Numbered from the stretch's first letter, positions 1 through 8,173 are shown. The stretch is DNA of 29,156 bases from an uncultured bacterium (GCA_905214195.1 CAJMLH010000025.1:1-29156), one strand, 5' to 3'. Notes: generated by a model from the letters alone, not told the origin. A program made the numbers and translations.

Positions 1-1
1 A

Positions 2-42
2 GTACCCTAGTTATTGGGACTAGGGTACCACCAACTCTTTTT
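2..42. terminator. Perfect hairpin, probable terminator
   Basis: A 10-bp perfect stem (2-11 with 19-28) closes a 7-base loop and is followed on the plus strand by a run of five T at 38-42. The T-run is nine bases from the stem, so it is a weak plus-strand terminator. On the minus strand the stem would end the dehydrogenase gene, but the bases that should be T-rich lie outside the window. It is possibly bidirectional. Confidence 0.5.
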
Positions 43-63
43 GTCCTATAGGCCATTATTTAC

Positions 64-975
64 TTATACTATTCTGTTTAGCTTTTCCCCTTTTATAAAT
101 GCTTTCAGATTGTCAGCACAGATGTTGCATATTGTCGTTCTTGCTTCATCAGAAGTCCATGCCATATGAGGAGTTACAATGAGATTTTCTATTCCAAGGA
201 GCGGATTATCTTTCGATATAGGCTCAGAGGAAACCACATCTATAGCGGCACCCGACAGTTTGCCGCTTTTTACTGCCTCGGCAAGGTCAGATTCATTTAT
301 GAGAGCGCCCCTTGCAGTATTTATTATATAAGCGCCGTCTTTCATTTCATTTAAAAATTCTTTATTTATAAAACCCTTGTTTTCAGGGGTAGCAGGACAA
401 TGCAGAGTAATTACATCTGCTTTTACAGCTTCCTGAGGATTTTGGCTGTAAGGAATTACTTTCATGCCAAAAGCTTCCGCTATTTGACCTACTCGTTTGC
501 CTATTGAACCGTATCCTATTATACCCAGAGTTTTGCCGCTTAGCTGATACATATTTGAAAGAGTCATACAGAAATCTGGACAAGAAGTCCATCTGCCGTC
601 TTGTGAAGCTTCGTTGTGCAATGCGACATGGTTACAAAGCTCAAGCAATAGAGCAAAGGTATGCTGTGCCACTGATTCAGTTGAATATGACGGAACATTG
701 CAAACTGCAATATTTCTTTCCTTTGCAGCTTTGAGATCTATATTATCATATCCTGTTGCAGTAACACCGATAAACTTGATGTTCGGACATGAATCAATAA
801 CTTCTTTTGTTATATGGCATTTGCTTGTAAAGACTGCCTCACAGTCTCCGATTCTTTCTACTATTTCAGAAGCCTTGCTTCTGCTGTATACCGTAAGTTC
901 ACTTATACTTTCAAGACCGTCCCATGAAAGTTTTCCGCAATCTACGGTGTAACTGTCTAAAATGACTGATTTCAT
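64..975 (-). CDS. D-2-hydroxyacid dehydrogenase (hydroxypyruvate/glycerate dehydrogenase-like)
   Basis: NAD(P)-dependent oxidoreductase of 303 residues that interconverts a 2-hydroxyacid and its 2-oxoacid in the cytoplasm. The Rossmann motif GYGSIG is at residues 154-159. The family catalytic triad is visible as Arg222 (TARGALI), Glu251 (SSEPI) and His270 (TPHMAW). The His followed by A-W is typical of the glycerate/hydroxypyruvate dehydrogenase branch, but the substrate cannot be fixed from motifs. The start is supported by an AAAGGAGG site just upstream (minus strand, about 980-987). The gene stands alone, with its own promoter and a palindromic operator candidate, and diverges from rph. 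Length is usual for the family (about 310-330). Confidence 0.9.
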   Translation of the reverse strand: MKSVILDSYTVDCGKLSWDGLESISELTVYSRSKASEIVERIGDCEAVFTSKCHITKEVIDSCPNIKFIGVTATGYDNIDLKAAKERNIAVCNVPSYSTESVAQHTFALLLELCNHVALHNEASQDGRWTSCPDFCMTLSNMYQLSGKTLGIIGYGSIGKRVGQIAEAFGMKVIPYSQNPQEAVKADVITLHCPATPENKGFINKEFLNEMKDGAYIINTARGALINESDLAEAVKSGKLSGAAIDVVSSEPISKDNPLLGIENLIVTPHMAWTSDEARTTICNICADNLKAFIKGEKLNRIV

Positions 976-990
976 TGAATTGCCTCCTTT

Positions 991-1005
991 TGTAATCTGA
1001 TTACA
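991..1005. promoter_or_regulatory. Palindromic operator candidate at dehydrogenase start site
   Basis: TGTAATC-T-GATTACA is a perfect 7-1-7 palindrome located between the -10 box (1005-1010) and the ribosome binding site of the minus-strand dehydrogenase, where transcription should begin. This position suits a repressor. The regulator is not identifiable here. Confidence 0.55.
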
Positions 1006-1033
1006 TTATATATTTTGAAGCAGCCGAATACAA
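1005..1033 (-). promoter_or_regulatory. Sigma-A promoter of the dehydrogenase gene
   Basis: On the minus strand a TTGTAT -35 box (1028-1033) is followed after 17 bases by a perfect TATAAT -10 box (1005-1010). Confidence 0.65.
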
Positions 1034-1053
1034 GTGATAGACTCTCAAAGACT

Positions 1054-1082
1054 TTGAAAAAAACGATTATATGTGGTACAAT
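1054..1082 (+). promoter_or_regulatory. Sigma-A promoter of the rph operon
   Basis: TTGAAA (1054-1059), a 17-base spacer and TACAAT (1077-1082), with an extended -10 TG at 1074-1075. It lies 62 bases upstream of rph, so the leader is short. Confidence 0.75.
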
Positions 1083-1143
1083 AAGCATACCGCTATGAAA
1101 CTTTTTATTAAAATAAAATACAAATGATATGTGAGGATAAAAG

Positions 1144-1857
1144 ATGAGAAGTGACGGAAGAGAGAAAGATTGTTTAAGACCGGTTAAAATTACAAATAAC
1201 TATCTTATGAGTCCGCAAGGATCTGTTTTGATAGAAATGGGAAATACAAAAGTTATATGCACGGCTACTGTTGAAGAACAGACTGCAAGACATCTTGCAG
1301 GAACAGGCAAAGGCTGGGTAACTGCCGAGTATGCCATGCTGCCGGGTTCAACGGGAACACGCAAAAAAAGAGATAAAGGCAAAACAGATGGCAGAAGTGT
1401 GGAAATTCAGAGGCTTATAGGAAGAGCTCTCCGCTCGGTGGTAGATATGGATAATCTGGGCGAAAGGACCATATGGATAGACTGTGATGTTATTCAGGCG
1501 GACGGAGGAACGAGAACGGCTTCAATCACCGGTGCATTTGTTGCAATGGCAGAAGCAATGAAGTGGATGAAAGCCCAAGGAATGATACAACAGATACCTA
1601 TTAGTGGGTTTGTTTCTGCGGTCAGTGTTGGTATAGTAGGAGACAGCCCATTGCTTGACCTTTGCTACAGTGAAGATTCAAGGGCTATAGCAGACATGAA
1701 TGTGGTAATGACTGACAAAGGTGAATATATTGAAATACAGGGTACAGGAGAAGCAAGACCGTTTTCCCGAGAGGAACTTTCGGAGCTTTTACCACTGGCT
1801 GCAAAGGGATGCAGCAGTCTGCATCAAATACAAAAGGAAATAGTAGGAGACTTATAA
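1144..1857 (+). CDS. rph: Ribonuclease PH
   Basis: Phosphorolytic 3'-5' exoribonuclease that trims the 3' ends of tRNA precursors. The 237-residue length is normal for the family. The start reads MRSDGRE, the classic N-terminus, followed by the phosphate-binding and subunit-contact motifs GWVTAEYAMLPGST and RSVEIQRLIGRALR and by the conserved IDCDVIQADGGTRTASITGA core (quoted to 20 residues). A GAGG ribosome binding site precedes the ATG. It is first in an operon and lies 4 bases from rdgB, a very common pairing in Firmicutes that links RNA and nucleotide quality control. Confidence 0.97.
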   Translation: MRSDGREKDCLRPVKITNNYLMSPQGSVLIEMGNTKVICTATVEEQTARHLAGTGKGWVTAEYAMLPGSTGTRKKRDKGKTDGRSVEIQRLIGRALRSVVDMDNLGERTIWIDCDVIQADGGTRTASITGAFVAMAEAMKWMKAQGMIQQIPISGFVSAVSVGIVGDSPLLDLCYSEDSRAIADMNVVMTDKGEYIEIQGTGEARPFSREELSELLPLAAKGCSSLHQIQKEIVGDL

Positions 1858-1861
1858 TTAA

Positions 1862-2455
1862 ATGGAGACGATAGTAGCGGCGTCATCGAACGCACATAAA
1901 ATAAAAGAAATTCAGGCAATACTGAATAAATTCGATATGAAAGTTATTTCAAGAGATGAGGCAGGAGTTCCTAACTTTGAAATAGAAGAAGACGGACAGA
2001 CTTTTGAAGAAAATTCTTATAAAAAAGCCTATGAAATAATGAAAGTTACGGGCAGAACAACTATAGCAGATGATTCGGGTCTTATGGTTGATTACCTTGG
2101 CGGTGCGCCGGGTGTATATTCTGCACGGTTTGCAGGAGAAGAGTGTGACGATAAAAAGAACAACGAAAAACTGCTTAAGCTTTTGAAAAATCAAGTAGGA
2201 GATGACAGGAAAGCAAAATTTGTATCTGTAATTACTCTTATTTTTCCGGATGGTGAAACTATAACTGCAAGAGGAGAATGCAGCGGAAGAATAATAGGAG
2301 CTGAAGCAGGGGAAAATGGTTTTGGGTATGATCCTTTGTTTGTGCCTGACGGATATTGTAAAACATTTGCACAACTCAGCGAAGATGAGAAAAATGCCAT
2401 AAGCCACAGGGCAAAGGCTCTCGAAAAGCTGGAGAAGCTGCTTAAAGAAAGGTAA
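1862..2455 (+). CDS. rdgB: XTP/dITP diphosphatase (HAM1 family)
   Basis: House-cleaning pyrophosphatase that hydrolyses dITP, XTP and ITP to monophosphates, keeping deaminated purines out of DNA and RNA. The 197 residues contain the N-terminal ASSNAHKIKEI substrate loop, the central TIADDSGLMVD segment with the catalytic/metal Asp pair, GAPGVYSARFAG, the FGYDPLF motif and the C-terminal SHRAKAL segment. An AGGAG site at 1845-1849 lies inside the end of rph, twelve bases before the ATG, indicating coupled translation. Only one base separates it from the next gene. Confidence 0.96.
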   Translation: METIVAASSNAHKIKEIQAILNKFDMKVISRDEAGVPNFEIEEDGQTFEENSYKKAYEIMKVTGRTTIADDSGLMVDYLGGAPGVYSARFAGEECDDKKNNEKLLKLLKNQVGDDRKAKFVSVITLIFPDGETITARGECSGRIIGAEAGENGFGYDPLFVPDGYCKTFAQLSEDEKNAISHRAKALEKLEKLLKER

Positions 2456-2456
2456 A

Positions 2457-3356
2457 ATGATGAAGAGAAAGTTAAAGTATGTGGTAATAAGAATAAAGAA
2501 GATGGTGGTCATGATGCTTGACCAGTTTTCCGACCCTTTTTATCAGGGAGTGGCCGCACAGATAGCTTTCTCTCTTTTTTTGTCGATAGTTCCTATATTC
2601 ATTTTGCTTTCTCAGCTTTTGGGACTTTTTTCACTTCCTGTTGATGAGCTTAGAGAATGGATAGAGGCCAATGTTACTATGGAGGGAGCGGATATGCTTC
2701 TTTCAATGCTTGAATATAAGCCGTCGGGAGCCAATAATATATTTTTGGCAATGATAGCTTTGTGGTCGTCATCAAGAGCACAATTTGCCATGATGAGGGT
2801 AACAAATTATACCCTTACAGATGGTAAGATGCTTGGAAAAGGTTATGTCAGAGACAGACTTAGATCGGTTAGAACTATCCTGATAACAATTTTTACTATA
2901 GTCTTTTCGCTGATAGTCCTTGTATACGGTGAAATATTATTGAACCTGGTATTTGGAGCTGTGGTAGGAGAGGAAGTGTCGGAGATAACATGGAATCTTC
3001 TAAGGTGGCCTTTTGCTTTGGCACTCTATTTTCTGATGATTTCCTACAACTATTACATTATGCCGACTCAACGAGTGCCGTTTAGAGATATTGTTCCGGG
3101 CAGCATATTTTCTGCTGTGGGATTCTTGGCGGTCACATATTTCTATAGCAGATATACAAGTATATCGGCTAATTACAATATACTGTACGGTTCATTTTCC
3201 AACATTGTAGTGCTTCTGTTCTGGTTCTGGTTCCTCGCTTGGGTAATGTGCCTTGGAATAAGCTTTAACCGTGTATGGTGGGCGACAAGGCGCAAAAACA
3301 AGAAACCGATACCGGAGGAGGTCAAGGCAAGAAGAAAACCGCTTAATATATTCTGA
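2457..3356 (+). CDS. YihY/BrkB-family inner membrane protein
   Basis: Integral membrane protein of 299 residues with about six hydrophobic helices (roughly residues 28-55, 95-110, 135-160, 180-200, 215-235 and 245-270). Sequences such as AAQIAFSLFLSIVPI, NYYIMPTQRVPFRDIVPGS and FGSFSNIV-like YGSFSNIVVLLFWFW match the YihY/BrkB (PF03631) family, formerly misnamed ribonuclease BN. The biochemical role is not established. Two ATG codons are in tandem (2457 and 2460) after an AAAGG site, so the start is uncertain by one codon. The C-terminal tail is strongly basic (RRKNKK...RRKP) and cytoplasmic. Confidence 0.88.
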   Translation: MMKRKLKYVVIRIKKMVVMMLDQFSDPFYQGVAAQIAFSLFLSIVPIFILLSQLLGLFSLPVDELREWIEANVTMEGADMLLSMLEYKPSGANNIFLAMIALWSSSRAQFAMMRVTNYTLTDGKMLGKGYVRDRLRSVRTILITIFTIVFSLIVLVYGEILLNLVFGAVVGEEVSEITWNLLRWPFALALYFLMISYNYYIMPTQRVPFRDIVPGSIFSAVGFLAVTYFYSRYTSISANYNILYGSFSNIVVLLFWFWFLAWVMCLGISFNRVWWATRRKNKKPIPEEVKARRKPLNIF

Positions 3357-3377
3357 TATGAAAGGCTTTTAAAGAAA

Positions 3378-4175
3378 ATGAAATTAAAAGACAAAAAACT
3401 TTTTCTTCTGGATATGGACGGCACCATATATATAGATGACAAACTTTTTGACGGTGTTTTGGAATTCCTACATGGAATCAAGCAGAGAGGCGGAAGATAT
3501 ATATTTATGACCAACAATTCCTCCAAGGGAGTTGACCAATACATTGAAAAACTCGGTGGTTTGGGTATAAATGCATTGCCGGAAGATTTTGTGACCTCGG
3601 TAGATGCGACGGCTGCTTTTTTAGAAAAACGAAAAGCTGAGAAAATTTATGCTATGGGAACTGACTCTTTTATAAATCAGATGAAAGCCATGGGATTTGA
3701 TGTAATCAAGACACCTGATGAAGATGTCAACATAGTTCTTTGTGGATTTGACAGAGAGCTTACCTATAAAAAGCTTGAAGATGTGTGCAGATTGCTTTCC
3801 ACAGGCAAAAGGGATTTTTTCGCTACCAACATGGATTGGGTATGCCCTGTTGATTTCGGATATGTACCTGACTGCGGAAGCATGTGCTTTATGATAGAAA
3901 AAGCGACAGGAAGAAAGCCGCAATTTATAGGAAAACCTGCGGCAGATATGGCACTGCTTGCAATAAAACGGACAGGATTTTCAAAGGAAGAAACTTTGGT
4001 GGTAGGAGACAGGCTTTATACCGATATAGCCTGCGGAATCAATGCCGGGATAGATACATGCTTTGTACTTTCCGGAGAGGGAACCTTGGGCGACATATCA
4101 GAAACCGGTATAGAGCCGACATATATTTTGGATAATATAAAAGAATTGAATCGGAGAATTGAAGATGAAACTTGA
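3378..4175 (+). CDS. HAD-IIA family phosphatase (NagD/p-nitrophenyl phosphatase-like)
   Basis: Soluble 265-residue HAD-superfamily hydrolase. Motif I is LLDMDGT with nucleophile Asp12 and acid/base Asp14; motif II is FMTNNSS; the C-terminal half carries the GKP lysine motif and motif IV VVGDRLYTDI. The large C2 cap between motifs II and III (about residues 60-180) is typical of subclass IIA. Family members dephosphorylate small metabolites such as nucleotide monophosphates or phosphoglycolate/glycerol phosphates; the substrate here is unknown. The gene sits in the operon and its last 11 bases overlap the start of the transporter gene. Confidence 0.92.
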   Translation: MKLKDKKLFLLDMDGTIYIDDKLFDGVLEFLHGIKQRGGRYIFMTNNSSKGVDQYIEKLGGLGINALPEDFVTSVDATAAFLEKRKAEKIYAMGTDSFINQMKAMGFDVIKTPDEDVNIVLCGFDRELTYKKLEDVCRLLSTGKRDFFATNMDWVCPVDFGYVPDCGSMCFMIEKATGRKPQFIGKPAADMALLAIKRTGFSKEETLVVGDRLYTDIACGINAGIDTCFVLSGEGTLGDISETGIEPTYILDNIKELNRRIEDET

Positions 4176-5451
4176 CAACAAAAAAACCATAATAGTTGGA
4201 TTTGCATTTTTGGCTATAAGTGCATTTTGGCAGCTTTATGACAATATAGTCCCATTGATTTTAAAATACTTTTTTAATATGGGAGATACTTTGGCAGGCG
4301 GCATAATGGCGCTTGACAATGTGTTTGCACTGATTTTACTGCCTATCTTCGGTGCATGGTCTGACAGGGTAAACAGCAGAATGGGTAAGAGAACGCCTTT
4401 TATTTTGGTTGGAACTGTTCTTTCTATTGTATTTATGCTTTTGCTCCCTGCCGCAGCCAACATGCGCAGTTTGACCATGTTTATAATAGTTCTCTTGGCA
4501 ACTTTGGTATCAATGAGTATATATCGTTCGCCGGCTGTATCACTTATGCCGGATGTAACGCCAAAGCCTCTCAGATCAAAGGGAAATGCTATAATAAATC
4601 TCATGGGAGCAATAGGAGTAATAATGACTTTAGGCTTTATAATGCTCTTTGTGGGAGAGGGAAAAACACCGAATTACGAGCCTGTATTCATATCTATAGC
4701 AGTGGTTATGGCAGCAGCGTTGCTCATAATTATGTTTATGGCAGATGAGAATAAAATGAGAGAAGAAAGAATCGCAGCAGAAAAAAGCTGGGGTATTGCG
4801 GAATCTGAGGAAGCAGGCGACAAGAGCGGATTTGGGCTTGATGCTCCTGTTAAAAAAAGCTTGATTTTCTTATTGCTTTCCGTAGCCTTTTGGTATATGG
4901 CATATAATGCTGTGACGACGGCTTTTTCAAGATATGCAACAGAAATGTGGGGCATGGAGGGAGGCTCTTTTGCAGGAGCACTTATGGTTGCTTCGGTCGG
5001 TGCGCTTGTGTCATTTATTCCTGTAGGAATTATTTCAAGCAAGTTGGGACGAAAAAAAGTCATCCTTTTCGGAGTGCTTCTTCTTGGCGGAAGTTTCTTC
5101 ACTGGAACGCTGTTTATCCATCCAAACTTTGCAGTAAATATTGTGTTCTTTTTGGTAGGAGTAGCGTGGGCCTCAATCAATGTTAATTCTTATCCAATGG
5201 TAGTGGAAATGTGCAAAGGAAGTGACATCGGTAAATTCACAGGAATGTATTATACATTTTCCATGGCAGCACAGGTGCTGACCCCGATATTGTCAGGATG
5301 GTTCCTCGAACATGTAGGATACCGTACACTCTTTCCGTATGCAGTGACTTTCTGCGTGCTTGCATTTTTGACGATGCTTATGGTTAAACACGGCGATAAC
5401 AAGCCAATGCCGTACAAAGACAAATTAGAGGCGTTCGATGTAGGTGATTAA
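4165..5451 (+). CDS. MFS transporter (SLC45/GPH sugar-transporter-like)
   Basis: Twelve-helix major facilitator protein of about 428 residues. The loop after helix 2 reads DRVNSRMGKRTPFILVG, which resembles the D-R-x(4)-G-K/R-R-x-P-F signature of SLC45/GPH-type (often disaccharide) carriers. A charged central loop (about residues 195-220) separates two six-helix halves. A frame-compatible TTG lies at 4159, but the ATG at 4165 is preferred because GGAG (4153-4156) lies eight bases upstream. The start overlaps the phosphatase gene, so translation is probably coupled. The GDPD enzyme follows 35 bases later, so the cargo might be a phosphodiester or sugar; this is inference. Confidence 0.88.
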   Translation: MKLDNKKTIIVGFAFLAISAFWQLYDNIVPLILKYFFNMGDTLAGGIMALDNVFALILLPIFGAWSDRVNSRMGKRTPFILVGTVLSIVFMLLLPAAANMRSLTMFIIVLLATLVSMSIYRSPAVSLMPDVTPKPLRSKGNAIINLMGAIGVIMTLGFIMLFVGEGKTPNYEPVFISIAVVMAAALLIIMFMADENKMREERIAAEKSWGIAESEEAGDKSGFGLDAPVKKSLIFLLLSVAFWYMAYNAVTTAFSRYATEMWGMEGGSFAGALMVASVGALVSFIPVGIISSKLGRKKVILFGVLLLGGSFFTGTLFIHPNFAVNIVFFLVGVAWASINVNSYPMVVEMCKGSDIGKFTGMYYTFSMAAQVLTPILSGWFLEHVGYRTLFPYAVTFCVLAFLTMLMVKHGDNKPMPYKDKLEAFDVGD

Positions 5452-5486
5452 ATTATAATTATCAAATGTATAAAGGTGGTATTGAG

Positions 5487-6230
5487 ATGGAAAAAGAAGA
5501 GATATTAAAAGAGCTTATAAGACACAGATATGCGCACAGGGGTTTGCATAATAAGCCTACAGTTCCTGAGAATTCGATGGCATCATTTGGTCGTGCAGTT
5601 GAAGAGGGATTTGGAATTGAGCTTGATATTCATTTAACCAAGGACAATAAGCTTGCAGTGATTCACGATTCGAGTCTTAAGCGTACATGTGGAATAGATT
5701 TGAATATAGAGGAGATGAAGCTTTCGGAAGCACAGATTTATTTTCTGGAAAAAAGCAACGAAACAATTCCGGCATTTGAGGATGTACTTGAATTGGTAGG
5801 TGGCAAGGTTCCGCTGATAATAGAACTAAAAACCGCAGGTAAGAATTACGAGGCTCTTTGCAGTTTTGTGATGAAAGCTCTCCGGTCGTATGAGGGTATG
5901 TATTGTATAGAGTCCTTTGACCCTATGGCGGTGAGATGGCTTAAAAAGAACAGGCCGGATATAGTAAGGGGTCAGCTTGCCGGCTCTCTTAAAGGTGAGG
6001 GAGCGGTAAACAGTGTTCAGGAGTTCCTTTTGAAAAATTTATGGGTGAATATACTGAGCAGACCGGATTTTGTTGCATATAGGTTTGAGGATCGCAAGGA
6101 AGAAGCCTTTGTTAAATTTAAAGGGGCTAAATTCCTGTGGACTGTGAGAGAGTACAGTGATTTAAAAAAGACCGAGGCTATGGGAGCCTCGGCTATATTT
6201 GAAAATTTTAATCCCAAGGATTATGAATAA
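5487..6230 (+). CDS. Glycerophosphodiester phosphodiesterase family protein
   Basis: A 247-residue GDPD-type TIM-barrel enzyme that hydrolyses glycerophosphodiesters to sn-glycerol-3-phosphate and an alcohol. The motifs AHRG (His17, Arg18), PENS, ELD (Glu45, Asp47, metal ligands) and IHD (His60, the second catalytic histidine) are all present. There is no signal peptide, so it acts in the cytoplasm. An in-frame ATG exists at 5466, but AAAGGTGGT at 5472-5480 correctly precedes the ATG at 5487. It is last in the rph operon. Its stop is five bases from the convergent methyltransferase gene, and its C-terminal codons include the hairpin that terminates that gene. Confidence 0.93.
   Translation: MEKEEILKELIRHRYAHRGLHNKPTVPENSMASFGRAVEEGFGIELDIHLTKDNKLAVIHDSSLKRTCGIDLNIEEMKLSEAQIYFLEKSNETIPAFEDVLELVGGKVPLIIELKTAGKNYEALCSFVMKALRSYEGMYCIESFDPMAVRWLKKNRPDIVRGQLAGSLKGEGAVNSVQEFLLKNLWVNILSRPDFVAYRFEDRKEEAFVKFKGAKFLWTVREYSDLKKTEAMGASAIFENFNPKDYE
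6161..6192 (-). terminator. Terminator of the methyltransferase gene, inside the GDPD coding sequence
   Basis: A perfect 8-bp GC-rich stem, CCGAGGCT (6172-6179) and AGCCTCGG (6185-6192), closes a 5-base loop. On the minus strand it is followed by TCTTTTTTAAA (6171 downward), a classic intrinsic terminator. It lies about 45 bases beyond the methyltransferase stop, within the last codons of the GDPD gene. Confidence 0.8.
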
Positions 6231-6235
6231 CGCCT

Positions 6236-7399
6236 TTACAGAGCGTCAATTGAAGGATGTACATGATAGAAGTCTCGGAGCTGTTCATACTGGCTCCGGG
6301 CTTTTTTTGACTTGGCATCATATGGAGAGCCGTCCGTCCGTTTAACTGCTTTAATCATGATATTACGGGCTGTGTGTTCAAGGCCGGTAAATTCTATCAT
6401 TGAAACATCGTAGCCACAGCTTTCAAGTTTCAGGCCTCTGAGACCGTCAGTAAGGTATTCTGTAAGTCTGTCTTTTAATATACCGTATTTTAGTATAGGC
6501 TGATGAATATCATTTTTTATTTGACCGAAAAGTTCGTGCTGGCAACATGGAACACTTAAAATAACATGAGTATTCCATCTTACAGCGTTGATAAGAGCAT
6601 AGTCGGTAGCAGTGTCACAGGCATGGAGTGTAACAACCATATCGGCATAATCGCTTGTATAATCAGAAATATCGCCTATCATGAATTTAAGATTGTCGAA
6701 ATTTAAATCTTTTGCCATTTTGTTACAGAAGTTTATAACATCTTCTTTTAGGTCAAGTCCTGTTATATCAACTTCCATACCCTTGATGTTTCTCAGATAG
6801 TGGTATATGGCAAAAGTAAGGTATGCTTTGCCGCATCCAAAATCTATAATTTTAAGCGGCGTGTCTGCTCTTTTCCCCTTTTCCAAGAAAGGCATACAAT
6901 CTTCGACTATTTCAAGATAACGATTTATCTGTCTGAATTTGCTGTAGTGTCTTTGGAACACTTTGCCGGAAGTGTCCATAACACCGAGGCGAATCAAAAA
7001 ATCGCAAGGTGTACCGTCGGGGATTATGTATTTCTTGGTTCTGTTGTGAGAAACCGGCGCACAGCTTAGAGAAGAGGCTTTTTTTGTTACTCTTGGCTTT
7101 TGCGGTTTGGAAGCTAAAACTTGTATATCTGATTTGTCGGTGAAGATGTTAGCCTGTTTAAAAGCCGTTTCAATAAGTTCAACACAAAATCCGGCAGCAT
7201 CTTCACATGATATGTTCTTGTGGGTTGCTTTTTTCTCAAATGTATATTCTGCCTGATAGCATAATCTTTCAGAGAGCAAAACGGGGCGCAATGTAACTTT
7301 GCTATAGGGCAGAGACTTGGCTCTCTTTGCCGAAAACACGGCCTTTACTAACTTTTCTTCTGCAAAAATTTGTTCAAATACTTCTTTTAACTCATACAT
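6236..7399 (-). CDS. Class I SAM-dependent methyltransferase (Methyltransf_32/METTL25-like)
   Basis: A 387-residue protein whose C-terminal half holds a Rossmann methyltransferase fold. SAM-binding motif I is IIDFGCGKAYLTF (glycines 188-190 region), followed by an acidic TGLDLKEDV strand end, then LHACDTATD (258-266) and the PCCQHE motif (284-289). The LHACD and PCC motifs are typical of the PF13679 group related to eukaryotic METTL25/RRNAD1 and GSTCD. The N-terminal 120 residues form a separate domain I do not recognise. The methyl acceptor is unknown; a nucleic-acid or protein target is plausible. It converges with the GDPD gene with only five bases between the stops. Confidence 0.85.
   Translation of the reverse strand: MYELKEVFEQIFAEEKLVKAVFSAKRAKSLPYSKVTLRPVLLSERLCYQAEYTFEKKATHKNISCEDAAGFCVELIETAFKQANIFTDKSDIQVLASKPQKPRVTKKASSLSCAPVSHNRTKKYIIPDGTPCDFLIRLGVMDTSGKVFQRHYSKFRQINRYLEIVEDCMPFLEKGKRADTPLKIIDFGCGKAYLTFAIYHYLRNIKGMEVDITGLDLKEDVINFCNKMAKDLNFDNLKFMIGDISDYTSDYADMVVTLHACDTATDYALINAVRWNTHVILSVPCCQHELFGQIKNDIHQPILKYGILKDRLTEYLTDGLRGLKLESCGYDVSMIEFTGLEHTARNIMIKAVKRTDGSPYDAKSKKARSQYEQLRDFYHVHPSIDAL
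6274..6308 (+). terminator. Terminator of the rph-GDPD operon, inside the methyltransferase coding sequence
   Basis: CTCGGAGC (6274-6281) pairs with GCTCCGGG (6293-6300), with one G-U pair and an 11-base loop, followed by CTTTTTTTG (6301-6309). It lies about 45 bases past the GDPD stop, within the last codons of the opposing methyltransferase gene. Confidence 0.78.
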
Positions 7400-7520
7400 G
7401 GTTTTTGCCTTAAATAATAAAGTGGGAATTAACTTTCATTTCTATATAATATCATGCTAAGCAGGCAAATGCACTAACTTTATTATGCAAATTATGCATA
7501 TAGGACAGAGTAAAGAATAA

Positions 7521-7566
7521 AAAGAGAAAGAGATGCACTTCATATGAAGTTGCTCTCTTTCTCTTT
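7521..7566 (-). terminator. Terminator of the amidase gene (possibly bidirectional)
   Basis: A 12-bp stem of purine-rich AAAGAGAAAGAG (7521-7532) with CTCTTTCTCTTT (7555-7566) is stacked on an inner palindrome ACTTCAT/ATGAAGT (7537-7550), separated by a small internal loop. The minus-strand RNA continues with TTATTCTTTA. The plus strand also shows five T at 7570-7575. Confidence 0.75.
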
Positions 7567-7599
7567 GTTGTTTTTAAAATATTGATTTTGAGTTTTCTT

Positions 7600-8142
7600 T
7601 TAAGGTTCCACGAACGGAACGCCAAGAAAGTCAGCTGTTGAAAGTGATAGATTTCTTGCTATAGTTTCAATGTTGTCAACAAGCCATTGTGCATCCTGAA
7701 CATTGTCATGATAAGCCAATTCTAACAGGATTGTAGGAGCTTTTGTTTTTCTGAGTTCTATTAGAGTAGTATTGGGGACAACTGTCACATCAGAGGGATT
7801 ACGGTAGATTAGCTTTAAGTTGTTTGCAAATATTTCGGCAGCATTTTTGCCTCTTGTGCTGTCTTTGTAATAATATACATCTGAACCTTGCAACATTCCT
7901 GATAGGTTTTCAGGAGCGGCATTTGAATGAATAGCCAGATGGAGACCATAGTTCCCTGAATTCGATATTGATATGGAAGTATTGACACTCCCGCTTGGGT
8001 CGTTTCTGCCGTAACTTATGCTGCTTGCATTCAGATAGGGTATCATTGCATCTGCAATGAGATTTGCGTAATATTCTTCACTTTGTCCTGTCGTAGTTAT
8101 GTTGTATTCCTGAGTGGATGGACTCAAGAAAACTGAAGCCAT
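7600..8142 (-). CDS. N-acetylmuramoyl-L-alanine amidase-like protein (Amidase_3 fold), atypical metal site
   Basis: A 180-residue protein resembling zinc amidases that cut the MurNAc-L-Ala bond of peptidoglycan. HLAIHSNA (His72) and ILLELAYHDN (Glu141) match the C-terminal metal-ligand and catalytic motifs, and Glu22/Glu23 can be the middle ligand. The usual first histidine (D-x-G-H-G) is replaced by LSPSTQE, with Gln11 at that place. There is no signal peptide or membrane anchor, so it may be released by lysis or a non-classical route. The longer frame starting at 8211 is rejected because TAGGAGGTG lies just upstream of the ATG at 8142. The gene is a single unit with its own terminator. Confidence 0.82.
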   Translation of the reverse strand: MASVFLSPSTQEYNITTTGQSEEYYANLIADAMIPYLNASSISYGRNDPSGSVNTSISISNSGNYGLHLAIHSNAAPENLSGMLQGSDVYYYKDSTRGKNAAEIFANNLKLIYRNPSDVTVVPNTTLIELRKTKAPTILLELAYHDNVQDAQWLVDNIETIARNLSLSTADFLGVPFVEP

Positions 8143-8167
8143 CAAAACACCTCCTAAAAGTTCATAT

Positions 8168-8173
8168 ATTATA
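8168..8173 (-). promoter_or_regulatory. Possible -10 box of the amidase gene
   Basis: A perfect TATAAT on the minus strand, 25 bases upstream of the start codon. I see no convincing -35 at 16-18 bases, so this is a partial promoter call. Confidence 0.4.

Noticed and set aside
1949..2512. 187-codon minus-strand frame opposite rdgB
   Set aside because: It is antisense to a clear rdgB gene, has no ribosome site or promoter, and its Phe/Ser/Ile-rich translation is typical of a shadow frame.
4159..4164. TTG start for the MFS transporter
   Set aside because: The ATG at 4165 has the better-spaced GGAG site.
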